The position numbers were made by a program, and so were the translations under genes. The notes below the pieces were generated by a model. That model saw only the letters and a program-made list of their open reading frames with translations, made no database searches and was not told the DNA's origin. Shown here in pieces: positions 1 through 8,128 of a stretch of 64,000 nucleotides of DNA. Origin of the DNA: Gammaproteobacteria bacterium (GTDB taxonomy: Bacteria; Pseudomonadota; Gammaproteobacteria; DSM-19610). The stretch is taken from positions 1 to 64,000 of the forward strand of contig WGBO01000045.1 of NCBI GenBank assembly GCA_015494295.1, written 5' to 3'. How positions within the stretch are numbered: the first letter of the stretch is position 1; each line of letters begins with the position of its first letter.

Positions 1-471
1 AACCGGAACCGTCTCGCCACGCTGCGAGAACGCCTGTATGTAAGGCAGGAGGATCTACGGCAAGAACTAAAAGCCAAAATTCATGCCAATCGAAGACAAC
101 AGAACATACAGGAAAATATCATTGAAGAGATAAAATACAAGCTGGAAACTCTCGTTCTCGAAAACCGACGAGCCCGGAAGCTGAATAAACCCGGGATAGG
201 AAACCTTCATGAACAGGCGAAAAAACTTGTCGCAGACCATGCTCGAGCCGTCGCCAGGCAAAGACAAGCCATTAACTACCTGGAAACCAAGCTACACAAC
301 CTGAGTGAAACCCACGCCCTTTCGCCACCACTGAGATCAGCCGAGCCCATTGGCCCGGCCAAGAAGAAGATAGCACTGCTGACAGCATTCCTGGCGATAG
401 TTTCCGGGATATTCGCTGCTTTTATATTCGAGCTGATTGACAAGGTAAGAAGACAACTATCTGCAAACTAG
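1..471 (+). CDS. Wzz-family chain-length regulator, C-terminal part (cut by window start)
   Basis: The frame is open from base 1 to a TAG at 469-471 and gives 156 residues with no start in the window. It begins with a long charged helical stretch (about residues 1-110, rich in R, E, Q, K and N), consistent with the periplasmic coiled coil of Wzz proteins. A proline-containing segment (LSPPLRSAEPIGPAKKK) follows, then one hydrophobic helix (about residues 126-147) and a short basic tail. Proline-rich motif plus second membrane helix at the C-terminus is the Wzz/BexC/GumC hallmark. It would set glycan chain length in the inner membrane. It is convergent with galU (11 bases apart) and distinct from the second Wzz at 24,814-25,959. 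Family is inferred from the C-terminus only. Confidence 0.7.
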   Translation, partial: NRNRLATLRERLYVRQEDLRQELKAKIHANRRQQNIQENIIEEIKYKLETLVLENRRARKLNKPGIGNLHEQAKKLVADHARAVARQRQAINYLETKLHNLSETHALSPPLRSAEPIGPAKKKIALLTAFLAIVSGIFAAFIFELIDKVRRQLSAN

Positions 472-482
472 CAGAAGGAATG

Positions 483-1403
483 TCATGCGCGCTTGAAGAG
501 GTGCGCAATTTTTCCACCATCCTCGCCAAAACGTTCCTGCAAATAGCGACTAAAGTCTTGTCCCAGCTCTGGATGCTGAAGCGCATATTCTACTGTAGCC
601 TGTAAATATCCCAGTTTGCTTCCACAGTCATAGCGCTCGCCATGAAACTTGTACGCAAGAACCTGTTCCTCCTGCAACAAGGCCGCAATCGCATCGGTTA
701 GCTGTATCTCGCCACCGGCACCCTTGGGAATATCTTCAAGCAAATCGAAAATTCGTGGCGTCAGAATATAACGGCCAACCACGGCCAGGTTTGTTGGCGC
801 CTCGGCAGGCTTTGGTTTTTCAACTATACTGCTTATACGACTCAGCTCGCTGGTAACCGGGTCGGACTTGACAATACCATACTTGTCCGTGTCCTCATGC
901 GGAACTTCTTCAACACCCAGCACACTGCACCGGTTGTATTCAAAGGCAGCGGCCATCTGCGCCATACAGGGAGTCTCATGCCCATCAATCAGGTCATCCG
1001 CGAGAATAACTGCAAACGGTTCATTGCCAACAACCGGTCGGGCACACAGTACGGCATGACCAAGCCCCAGTGCTTCGGGCTGACGCACATACACGCAGGA
1101 CACGCCTTTGGGAACAACATTACGAACCAGTTCCAGTAATTGCTTTTTGCCCTTGCGCTCCAACTCAGTCTCCATTTCATAGTTCTTGTCGAAATGGTCC
1201 TCGATGGCCCGCTTGCTGCTGCTGGTGACAAATATAAGCTCCTCTACTCCAGCCGCAATCGCTTCTTCCGCTGCATACTGGATCAGCGGCTTATCGACTA
1301 TGGTAAGCATCTCTTTTGGATTGGCCTTGGTGGCCGGGAGAAATCGGGTCCCCAAACCCGCTACTGGAAATACCGCTTTTCTGATTCTGATTTTGTTGCT
1401 CAT
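483..1403 (-). CDS. galU: UTP-glucose-1-phosphate uridylyltransferase
   Basis: GalU makes UDP-glucose from UTP and glucose-1-phosphate in the cytoplasm, feeding polysaccharide and LPS synthesis. The 306-residue protein has the nucleotidyltransferase signature [17 protein letters not shown] near residue 14, VEKPKP in the middle and [10 protein letters not shown] further on, all typical of bacterial GalU, and is of normal length. The frame stays open upstream to 1472, but the ATG at 1401-1403 starts in the usual place ([16 protein letters not shown]) and lies 25 bases after the wbpM-like stop, so I use it. It is the last gene of the minus-strand polysaccharide block and probably co-transcribed with the dehydratase gene. 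Confidence 0.95.
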   Translation of the reverse strand: MSNKIRIRKAVFPVAGLGTRFLPATKANPKEMLTIVDKPLIQYAAEEAIAAGVEELIFVTSSSKRAIEDHFDKNYEMETELERKGKKQLLELVRNVVPKGVSCVYVRQPEALGLGHAVLCARPVVGNEPFAVILADDLIDGHETPCMAQMAAAFEYNRCSVLGVEEVPHEDTDKYGIVKSDPVTSELSRISSIVEKPKPAEAPTNLAVVGRYILTPRIFDLLEDIPKGAGGEIQLTDAIAALLQEEQVLAYKFHGERYDCGSKLGYLQATVEYALQHPELGQDFSRYLQERFGEDGGKIAHLFKRA

Positions 1404-1428
1404 TGGCTCTACCTTCAAAACATATCCG

Positions 1429-3345
1429 TCAATGTATGGTCGGTGACTCACCTCCGACCAGTGTACCGTCATTTTGTTGCGGCAATGCGACTACGCCGGC
1501 TGAAGACAGATTTCCTTCATTCCACTCCGGAACCAGTTCCTTCAGCAAGGCGCGCATCCGCGCTTCGTTGTAGTCGACACAGGCCTCGGCCAGGCTCTCC
1601 ATAACCTCGCCAAGCCGCTCCCAGTCGAATTCGCGATGCCGCGCCAGCAATATTTTGGCGTGCGCCGTACTCTCAAGCGCTTCCTTTTCGTGAAACAGCT
1701 CCTCGTATAGCTTTTCTCCGGGCCGCAGCCCCGTATATACAATGTCGATATCTTCGCCAGGAACTTTACCCGAAAGACGGATCATCTGCTCTGCCAGGTA
1801 GGAAATCTTGATTGGCTCCCCCATGTCCAGGACATATATTTCCCCCCCATCCCCCATCGTACCAGCCTGAAGGATAAGCTGACATGCCTCAGGTATGGTC
1901 ATGAAAAATCGGGTAATTTCTCTGTGTGTGACGGTAAGGGGGCCGCCCTCCTCGATCTGTTTGCGGAACAAGGGAACCACACTGCCAGCCGAACCCAGAA
2001 CATTCCCGAAGCGCACGGTAATAAATCGCGTGGATGAACGTTTGTCGAGATTCTGACAAAAAATTTCCGCTGCCCGCTTGCTCGTCCCCATGACATTAGC
2101 CGGATTGACTGCCTTGTCAGTGGAAATCATGACAAATGACTCGCAACCATATTTGTCTGCGAGTTCCGCCATAGTCCGCGTTCCCTGGATATTGTTTCGA
2201 ACGGCCTCCCGGATTTGCCCTTCCAGCATTGGGACGTGCTTGTACGCAGCCGCATGGAACACCAGATCCGGAGTCGAGCGCCGCATGATCCGGTCGATTG
2301 CAGCGCGATCGACGACATCATTCAGACACACCTCGAGTTCGATTTCAGGAAATGCCAGCCGCAACTCCCTCTCTATCGAATACAGATTGAACTCGCTATT
2401 ATCAAGCAACACCAGTTGCGACGGTGACAAGGCTGCGATTTGCCTGCACAACTCGGAGCCTATGGACCCCCCGGCTCCGCTAACCAGCACTCGCTTTCCC
2501 CCAATACCCCTGCGGATGGCTTCCCAGTCAAGAGAAACCGGCTCCCGGCCCAACAGATCTTCTATGGAAACCTCACGCAACTGATTGATGGTGACTTCAC
2601 CAGACATCAGGCGCTCAAAGGGGGGGAGTGTTCGAAAAGGGACGCCGGCTCGCTCACATAAATCAACCAGACGACGCATCTGTTTTGCCCTGGCTGACGG
2701 CACAGCCAAAACGATCAGGTCAACCTCCAGGCGCACAGTCAGATCGGCAATTTCATCGCAACTACCCAAAACACGTACACCATGGATCTCCCTTCCACGC
2801 TTGTTGACATCATCATCCAGAAAACCAATCGGCTCATAACAATCATCACGCACGCGGTTAAGATCCCTGACAAGCGCCTCTCCCGCCTGCCCAGCGCCAA
2901 CGATCAAGACTCGTGTCGGATCTCCTGCATATAGCCTGCGATCCTTGGACCAACGAACCATCAGGCGCGCGCCGCCAAGCAGTGCAGTCAACAAAAGACC
3001 ATAGAGGGGAAATACGGAGCGTGGCACACCCTCCATCCGGCTACTGAGAAATATCACGACAGCGGAGAACGCCATGCCGACGAGCACTGCCTTGGCGATC
3101 CGAATGAGATCGGGCATCGAAGCAAAGCGCCACACGCCACGGTAAAGCCCGAAATAGCGGAAAACAATGAGCTGAACGACGACGACGAAGGTCAGATTAT
3201 GGAGTGCAGCGGCAAGATGATCTGGCGGAATGGGGCCGAGGTTGAACCTGAGCCAATAGGCTCCAAGCCATGCGACGGGAATCATCGCCAGATCATGAAA
3301 TATCGCCAGCAGGCGCTTGTTGAAAATCCCTTGTTTCACAGACAT
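1429..3345 (-). CDS. wbpM: Membrane-bound nucleoside-diphosphate-sugar 4,6-dehydratase, WbpM/PglF type
   Basis: This enzyme converts UDP-GlcNAc to the 4-keto-6-deoxy sugar used for QuiNAc, FucNAc or 4-amino sugars. At 638 residues it has the full WbpM layout: about four N-terminal membrane helices (residues 10-130), a CoA-binding-like Rossmann domain ([14 protein letters not shown] near 150), then the SDR catalytic domain with [11 protein letters not shown] near 290. The usual Tyr of YxxxK is Met (VMGTSK), preceded by the STDKAVNP segment, as in the WbpM/FlaA1 group. [10 protein letters not shown] near the C-terminus is also typical. It closes the polysaccharide locus as wbpM does in Pseudomonas aeruginosa, and its keto sugar may feed the DegT aminotransferase. 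The symbol rests on family and position. Confidence 0.9.
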   Translation of the reverse strand: MSVKQGIFNKRLLAIFHDLAMIPVAWLGAYWLRFNLGPIPPDHLAAALHNLTFVVVVQLIVFRYFGLYRGVWRFASMPDLIRIAKAVLVGMAFSAVVIFLSSRMEGVPRSVFPLYGLLLTALLGGARLMVRWSKDRRLYAGDPTRVLIVGAGQAGEALVRDLNRVRDDCYEPIGFLDDDVNKRGREIHGVRVLGSCDEIADLTVRLEVDLIVLAVPSARAKQMRRLVDLCERAGVPFRTLPPFERLMSGEVTINQLREVSIEDLLGREPVSLDWEAIRRGIGGKRVLVSGAGGSIGSELCRQIAALSPSQLVLLDNSEFNLYSIERELRLAFPEIELEVCLNDVVDRAAIDRIMRRSTPDLVFHAAAYKHVPMLEGQIREAVRNNIQGTRTMAELADKYGCESFVMISTDKAVNPANVMGTSKRAAEIFCQNLDKRSSTRFITVRFGNVLGSAGSVVPLFRKQIEEGGPLTVTHREITRFFMTIPEACQLILQAGTMGDGGEIYVLDMGEPIKISYLAEQMIRLSGKVPGEDIDIVYTGLRPGEKLYEELFHEKEALESTAHAKILLARHREFDWERLGEVMESLAEACVDYNEARMRALLKELVPEWNEGNLSSAGVVALPQQNDGTLVGGESPTIH

Positions 3346-3408
3346 CCGATGTCGGCGTACTGGCGCCGCCTCTCTTCCCCCAAACCGGGCCCCGGACCAA
3401 CACGCATA

Positions 3409-3522
3409 TCAAAATCCCGCATAGCGGAAAATCTGAAACTCGGCAAGTGAGTCAGACAGTGTTACGAGAATGGAAAGCAAAACCAGCAACCAAAACCCGT
3501 ATTGCCAAAAAAATCTTTGCAT
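3409..3522 (-). CDS. Possible 37-residue hydrophobic small protein upstream of wbpM-like gene
   Basis: An ATG at 3520-3522 opens a 37-codon frame ending in TGA at 3409-3411. The product starts MQRFFWQYGFWLLVLLSI, one membrane-spanning helix with aromatic residues, then a short polar tail. It lies in the 268-base gap between the divergent wbpM-like gene and flavoprotein gene. There is only a weak GGGGA 15 bases before the ATG, and I recognise no family. It could equally be untranslated leader. Low confidence. Confidence 0.25.
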   Translation of the reverse strand: MQRFFWQYGFWLLVLLSILVTLSDSLAEFQIFRYAGF

Positions 3523-3574
3523 AACAATATAATAATCCCCCAACGCGGGGTAGGCAACAGATTTGCGCACGCGT

Positions 3575-3580
3575 TATAAT
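3575..3580 (+). promoter_or_regulatory. Candidate -10 box for the dlt-like operon
   Basis: A perfect TATAAT lies 33 bases before the ATG of the flavoprotein gene, the first gene of the plus-strand operon, in the intergenic gap it shares with the divergent wbpM-like gene. No good -35 is visible at 16-18 bases upstream, so an activator or an untypical -35 may be involved. Confidence 0.4.
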
Positions 3581-3613
3581 TCCGCCCCATAGTCACTCCA
3601 TGCGGTCCGGAAA

Positions 3614-5122
3614 ATGAAGGTTCTCGGTATATCTGGCTCTCTACGTAACGCCCGTTATGGGGCAGGAAGCCGCCAGCTTGTAGAAGAACTGGAACGAATC
3701 AAAACACCGGAAGCACTCAAACTTTACCTCAAGGAGCAAACCCGAATACGTGCGGATGAGTTCATCAGTGCCGGCCTGAATAGCGGCCTGCCTTTCGATG
3801 CAGTGTACCGAAACCTGCAAAAACTCAAGGGAGACAAGGGGTTATCAAATTCCGAAGCAACACTGGCCGCAGGGCTCTGGGGAGTTCTCGAAAAGGGTGG
3901 CGATATTGCACATGCTGGCCTGTCCCGTTATTTTCCGATGAATGGTGAATCCCGCTACCTTGACGAACTGAAACAAATCGTTCTCAGCGCTGACGCATAT
4001 CTCGTATCAGGCCCGGTTTACTTTGGAGATCGCGGCTCCCTCGTTCAGGCGTTCGTGGAATTCATTACCGCAGACCCTGAACTGCGCGCGCATTGCAATG
4101 GCCGGCTCTATGGGGGGCTGGCGGTTGGCGCCAAAAGGAACGGCGGGCAGGAAACACAGCTCATTTATCAACTGATAGACATGTGCAATCTCAACATGCT
4201 TGCTGTAGGAAATTCATATGAAACCAGCTCCCAGTATGGCGGGACCGTGGTCGCCGGGGATGTGGGAACAGCCTGGGACGATGACTACGGCATGCAGACA
4301 TCCATAGGAACGGGCAAGCGGCTCGCACAAATAGCCATCTCCAGGGAAAACAGCCGCAGGCATAAGCTTAAAGACAAGGTTAAGGTAGGCATCTGGCTGG
4401 TACAGGATTCAACTGACAAAAGAGGCCTTCAACTTATACAAAAGTGGATCGATCAGCATCAAGCTGAAGGGGTCGAGTATAAAGTGATAGATTTGACAAC
4501 CGAGGAAATCTATCGATGTATCGCATGCGACCTTTGTCCGACCCATCACGCAACCCACAATGAATATGCATGCATCATCAAGTCCAAAAACGATTTCTTT
4601 TTGAAGAACCACGAAGAACTGATAGCCACGGACGCGATATTACTGGCCGCATACAGCCCTATCGATCGAAGCAGCATAACCGCTGTCTACCAGAAGTTCA
4701 TGGAGCGTACCCGCTATATTCGCAGGGGGAACTATCTTCTCGGCGACCGCCTTGTCGCCCCGTTTGTCATTAGTGAAGTGAACGCGAACCAGAACTTGCA
4801 CATTCGCATGCTGACCTCGCTCATTCGGCACCATACCATCGTACACCATCCACTGATTGCGCTTGAAATGGATCATACAGTAATAAATGAAGAGCACTTG
4901 CTGGCTCAGCTTGAAAGCTTCTCGAAGAACGCCATAGCGCTGACAAAGGCTCGGCTACTTCGGGACACTGATCAAAGCTTCACATACTACAACCCCGTCG
5001 GCTACCAGATATCCGCAGAACGAAACCGAACAGACCGGAATAACGGCGTACTTGATCATGTTCTTTCCACAAAACATACCGCTCTTGTGAAAGAAAAAAC
5101 CAACCGACTGACACAAGGATAA
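3614..5122 (+). CDS. Tandem flavodoxin-like / NAD(P)H-dependent FMN reductase-type protein
   Basis: The 502-residue protein appears to be two flavodoxin-fold units in a row. The N-terminal half starts MKVLGISGSLRN, the FMN-phosphate loop of NADPH-dependent FMN reductases, and carries SGPVYFGDRGSLVQAF near residue 135, the family's second flavin segment. The C-terminal half restarts near residue 257 with VKVGIWLVQDST and has cysteines C302, C305, C308 and C320 (RCIACDLCP), like the Cys cluster of flavodoxin-type oxidoreductases. It should be cytosolic: no signal or membrane helix. It leads an operon with a carrier protein (11 bases downstream), MBOAT, DltD-like protein and AMP-ligase, so it may reduce or oxidise the group carried by that system. 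Family is fairly clear; substrate and role are not known. Confidence 0.65.
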   Translation: MKVLGISGSLRNARYGAGSRQLVEELERIKTPEALKLYLKEQTRIRADEFISAGLNSGLPFDAVYRNLQKLKGDKGLSNSEATLAAGLWGVLEKGGDIAHAGLSRYFPMNGESRYLDELKQIVLSADAYLVSGPVYFGDRGSLVQAFVEFITADPELRAHCNGRLYGGLAVGAKRNGGQETQLIYQLIDMCNLNMLAVGNSYETSSQYGGTVVAGDVGTAWDDDYGMQTSIGTGKRLAQIAISRENSRRHKLKDKVKVGIWLVQDSTDKRGLQLIQKWIDQHQAEGVEYKVIDLTTEEIYRCIACDLCPTHHATHNEYACIIKSKNDFFLKNHEELIATDAILLAAYSPIDRSSITAVYQKFMERTRYIRRGNYLLGDRLVAPFVISEVNANQNLHIRMLTSLIRHHTIVHHPLIALEMDHTVINEEHLLAQLESFSKNAIALTKARLLRDTDQSFTYYNPVGYQISAERNRTDRNNGVLDHVLSTKHTALVKEKTNRLTQG

Positions 5123-5133
5123 GTCTTCCATAA

Positions 5134-5370
5134 ATGAACGAAACCGAAATACGTATAAACGGAATACTGCAGGATGAGTTCGGCCTCTTTGACCTGGCCA
5201 AGGACAGCCCGATATTCACCACAGGTCGCCTTGACTCCATGGACGTACTCAGACTGATCACCGAACTTGAAAAAACGTTTTCAATATCGATATCTGCTTT
5301 CGAAGTCTCTCTGGAAATGTTCGACACCATCGACAGCATTGCGAATGTCATACACAGCAAGCTGAACTAG
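5134..5370 (+). CDS. DltC-like acyl/aminoacyl carrier protein
   Basis: This is a small acidic protein of 78 residues. The sequence GRLDSMDVLRLI contains the phosphopantetheine attachment site at Ser35 in a DSM context, the form found in the D-alanyl carrier DltC rather than the DSL of fatty-acid ACPs. Three to four predicted helices and the length fit a stand-alone carrier protein. The ATG is 11 bases after the flavoprotein stop, with an AAGGAT Shine-Dalgarno overlapping the end of that gene. Its neighbours (MBOAT, DltD-like, AMP-ligase) point to a DltC-like job: receiving an adenylated acid from the ligase and presenting it to the membrane acyltransferase. Which acid is carried cannot be read from sequence. 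Confidence 0.8.
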   Translation: MNETEIRINGILQDEFGLFDLAKDSPIFTTGRLDSMDVLRLITELEKTFSISISAFEVSLEMFDTIDSIANVIHSKLN

Positions 5371-5399
5371 CTTTTATTGGCTACCAGGCCAAGACCTAC

Positions 5400-7022
5400 A
5401 TGCGCATTCGAACACCAAACCGGTTTTCATTAATCGTCGTACTGGTTATAGCCATATGCTTCGCGGCAATCACCGCGAAGGAAAACAACAAAAATGCGTT
5501 GATAAGCCAACATCTGGAAAATGGGCTGTATCTTGAAGAAGGCACAACTTATACTGAACCGGTATTCGTTGGACCACTAAGCCCTAAAATCCGGGTAAAA
5601 CTGAATTCTACCGGGAGCCTCATATTACAGGCCGGAAATATTCAGCAGCCTTGTAAAACTGCTTCATGCACCCTGATTTTTGACCCGCATGTCGAAACTG
5701 ACAACTTCAATCTGTCAATCACCGCCCTCAGTGACGCCCATATCTCGAATACCGAGCTGGATGTAATCAAGTATCAGCAAAATACCACACTCAACAAGCT
5801 TTCCCCGGACGACTGGAAACTCGTTGCAATAATACTGTTTGTTGCCCTGTTACTGAACGGCGCATTGCACAAGAAACATGACCTCACGCAATGGCTCATA
5901 ATTTCCCTGGTCGCAACGTTCGTCGCCTATAATGACGCACTGTTTGCTGTCGCCCTCCTATGTTACCTTGCGATAACATACGCATTACGGAAGATGGTGA
6001 GCACAGCACGAAACCGGAACCTGCTTTCCCTGGTTCTTCTGACAACCATATTCTTTCTTCTCCTATTCAAATACAACAAGGATGGGATAGAAAAAATCTT
6101 TGCAAATCCTGGCGGGTTCGATCTGTTAATGCCAATAGGCGTTTCCTATTTCGTTATTCGCATCCTGGACACGCAATTGAAATGGTACCGCCAGGAAGCT
6201 CTGGACTTTTCATTTCGCGAATATCTCTTTTTCATACTATTTCCCGGCACATTGATCGCGGGACCAATAGAAGACATCAAGCATTTCTACACGAATCGCG
6301 TTGAACAGCTCAAAGTTGATGACATATCTTACGGGCTGTCGAGGATTCTAATTGGCGTTTTCAAGAAGATTGTGATTGCCGACGGTTTCCTGTACGGCAT
6401 GATGCAAGGGAAGCATTTTTCGGAAGCACTCTGGAGCTCCTCGGGGAACCCGGTAAACCTGTTAGTTGCAGACCCAGCGGTGGCATCCGGGGCTGACATA
6501 TTTACCTTTTCATTGCTCGGCCTCTTGTTCGCTTACATCGACTTCTCAGCATACTCCGATATCGCCATAGGCCTGTCTCGCATGTTCGGTTACAGGATAC
6601 GTGAAAACTTCAATTTCCCCATATTCGCGGTAAACATAAGGGAATACTGGAAACGCTGGCATATGTCACTTTCTGACTGGTCCTTCAGGAACGTATATTT
6701 TCCGGCACTGATAAAAACGCAAAACTCCTATCTTCCACTTTATGTAACCATGCTGTCCATCGGCTTCTGGCATGCATTTAACCTTTCATGGTTTAGCTGG
6801 GCCATACATCATGCAACGGGAATGGTCGCTGTTGATATTGCAAACAGGCACTGGAAACCTGGAAGCCGCCTGAAACGCATGCTTGCGCCCGTAAGAGTCT
6901 CGGCAACAGTCCTGTATGCAACGATGGGATTTATCTTTGTATTCTTCAGCGATTATTCAATTGCCATAACTTTGTATAAAAACTACTGGGAATGGATTTT
7001 TTCATGGGCAGCAAGCTCATGA
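5400..7022 (+). CDS. MBOAT-family membrane O-acyltransferase, DltB-like, with extra N-terminal domain
   Basis: The 540-residue polytopic membrane protein has the MBOAT signatures REYWKRWHMSLSDW near residue 415 and GFWHAFNLSWFSWAIHH near 455, the latter containing the conserved His of DltB/AlgI acyltransferases. The MBOAT core starts near residue 140. Before it is something DltB lacks: an N-terminal hydrophobic helix (residues 10-25) and a soluble region (about 26-138) of beta-rich look that should face the periplasm, with two cysteines (CKTASC). It should move an acyl group from the carrier protein across or at the inner membrane onto a surface glycan or a DltD-like partner. No clear Shine-Dalgarno precedes the ATG. 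It overlaps the next gene. Confidence 0.8.
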   Translation: MRIRTPNRFSLIVVLVIAICFAAITAKENNKNALISQHLENGLYLEEGTTYTEPVFVGPLSPKIRVKLNSTGSLILQAGNIQQPCKTASCTLIFDPHVETDNFNLSITALSDAHISNTELDVIKYQQNTTLNKLSPDDWKLVAIILFVALLLNGALHKKHDLTQWLIISLVATFVAYNDALFAVALLCYLAITYALRKMVSTARNRNLLSLVLLTTIFFLLLFKYNKDGIEKIFANPGGFDLLMPIGVSYFVIRILDTQLKWYRQEALDFSFREYLFFILFPGTLIAGPIEDIKHFYTNRVEQLKVDDISYGLSRILIGVFKKIVIADGFLYGMMQGKHFSEALWSSSGNPVNLLVADPAVASGADIFTFSLLGLLFAYIDFSAYSDIAIGLSRMFGYRIRENFNFPIFAVNIREYWKRWHMSLSDWSFRNVYFPALIKTQNSYLPLYVTMLSIGFWHAFNLSWFSWAIHHATGMVAVDIANRHWKPGSRLKRMLAPVRVSATVLYATMGFIFVFFSDYSIAITLYKNYWEWIFSWAASS

Positions 7023-8128
7023 CGCTTGTGAACACAATACACAGACTTCGCGGGGCACTCATCAACTACGCGCACAGGCATAAGTTGCTCATGCCTTCTC
7101 TCATGCCTATCGTCGCCGCTATTGCCACTGTGCTACTTACGACCCCTCTGTCGCAAAGCATCCTGATCAGCAATATAGACCTTACCGTGGCCAATCCGCG
7201 CGACATCCAGTCATATATGTCGAAGCGGCTGTTAACCACATTCCCGGATAAAGCCACAGTCTTCAATATCGGTGGATCCAGTTTGCTACGAGCACTGGAT
7301 GAGGACTTCCGACTCGAAGAACAGTTTGGAAACCAATACCATTTCGCCAACTTCACCTATGCCAGCCAATCGTTAGTCGAAAGCCTTGTCATTTTGCAGA
7401 AAGCGCGGCTTAAACCGGGCGATCTTGTCGTACTGCATATAAACGTAAGCCGCTTGAACAACTTCATCCCGGAACAGCACAGAATATGCACCCCATATCT
7501 GTATACCATCAAACCTGTCGATATAATTAACCAGATGCGGGAATTCGGCCTGACGCCATCGATCAATCCTTTATGCAATCTGACAGCGTTATCACGCCGG
7601 AAGCAACTCCGTAAAATTTATAAAAATACGCTATCAGTAATCAAGGGGGAAATGCCAACCACATACAGCGGAATTTATCCTTTGCCACTGGACAGAATAC
7701 CCGAGAAATTGGAGGCCATACGAGCACTAAGAAGAATACGACAGAATACCCCGGAATTTTATCAGGACTGGGTTCATATCGACGCCTCGCAAGCCACGAA
7801 AAATATCGAAATCATTTCCAGGATCAGGAAACTCTCTGCTACGCACGGAACCTCGCTGGTTCTTGTAGATCTACCATTAAACAGGGAGTGGTTTGAAAAA
7901 TATCATCGGGCATGGAAACTGAACGAACAGGAATATCGAAAAATTATCGACCAAATAAGATCAAGAAAGATCATTTACCATGACTATCGTGATTCACCGG
8001 GCTTCACTTTCGACGACTTCTACGACCATACCCATATGACGGAATCCGGACGGAAAAAGTTTCTTCCAATATATCTCAGAATTATAAAACAAGCCCTGAC
8101 GAACAAGCCGACGGCGTATAAAAAATGA
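7019..8128 (+). CDS. DltD-like SGNH-fold periplasmic acyl-transfer protein
   Basis: One N-terminal membrane helix (about residues 25-45) is followed by a periplasmic domain with SGNH features: IGGSSLLR near residue 86 (candidate catalytic Ser) and YDHTHMTESG near 336, giving Asp336 and His339 in a DxxH arrangement. DltD of Gram-positive bacteria has the same layout, and the length (369 residues) is close to DltD. I chose the ATG at 7019, which overlaps the MBOAT stop as ATGA; in-frame ATGs at 7004 and 6992 are possible. It probably works with the MBOAT protein to finish acyl transfer onto a periplasmic acceptor. AlgJ/AlgX-type O-acetylation proteins are the main alternative, but the carrier protein and ligase favour the Dlt reading. 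Confidence 0.7.
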   Translation: MTLVNTIHRLRGALINYAHRHKLLMPSLMPIVAAIATVLLTTPLSQSILISNIDLTVANPRDIQSYMSKRLLTTFPDKATVFNIGGSSLLRALDEDFRLEEQFGNQYHFANFTYASQSLVESLVILQKARLKPGDLVVLHINVSRLNNFIPEQHRICTPYLYTIKPVDIINQMREFGLTPSINPLCNLTALSRRKQLRKIYKNTLSVIKGEMPTTYSGIYPLPLDRIPEKLEAIRALRRIRQNTPEFYQDWVHIDASQATKNIEIISRIRKLSATHGTSLVLVDLPLNREWFEKYHRAWKLNEQEYRKIIDQIRSRKIIYHDYRDSPGFTFDDFYDHTHMTESGRKKFLPIYLRIIKQALTNKPTAYKK

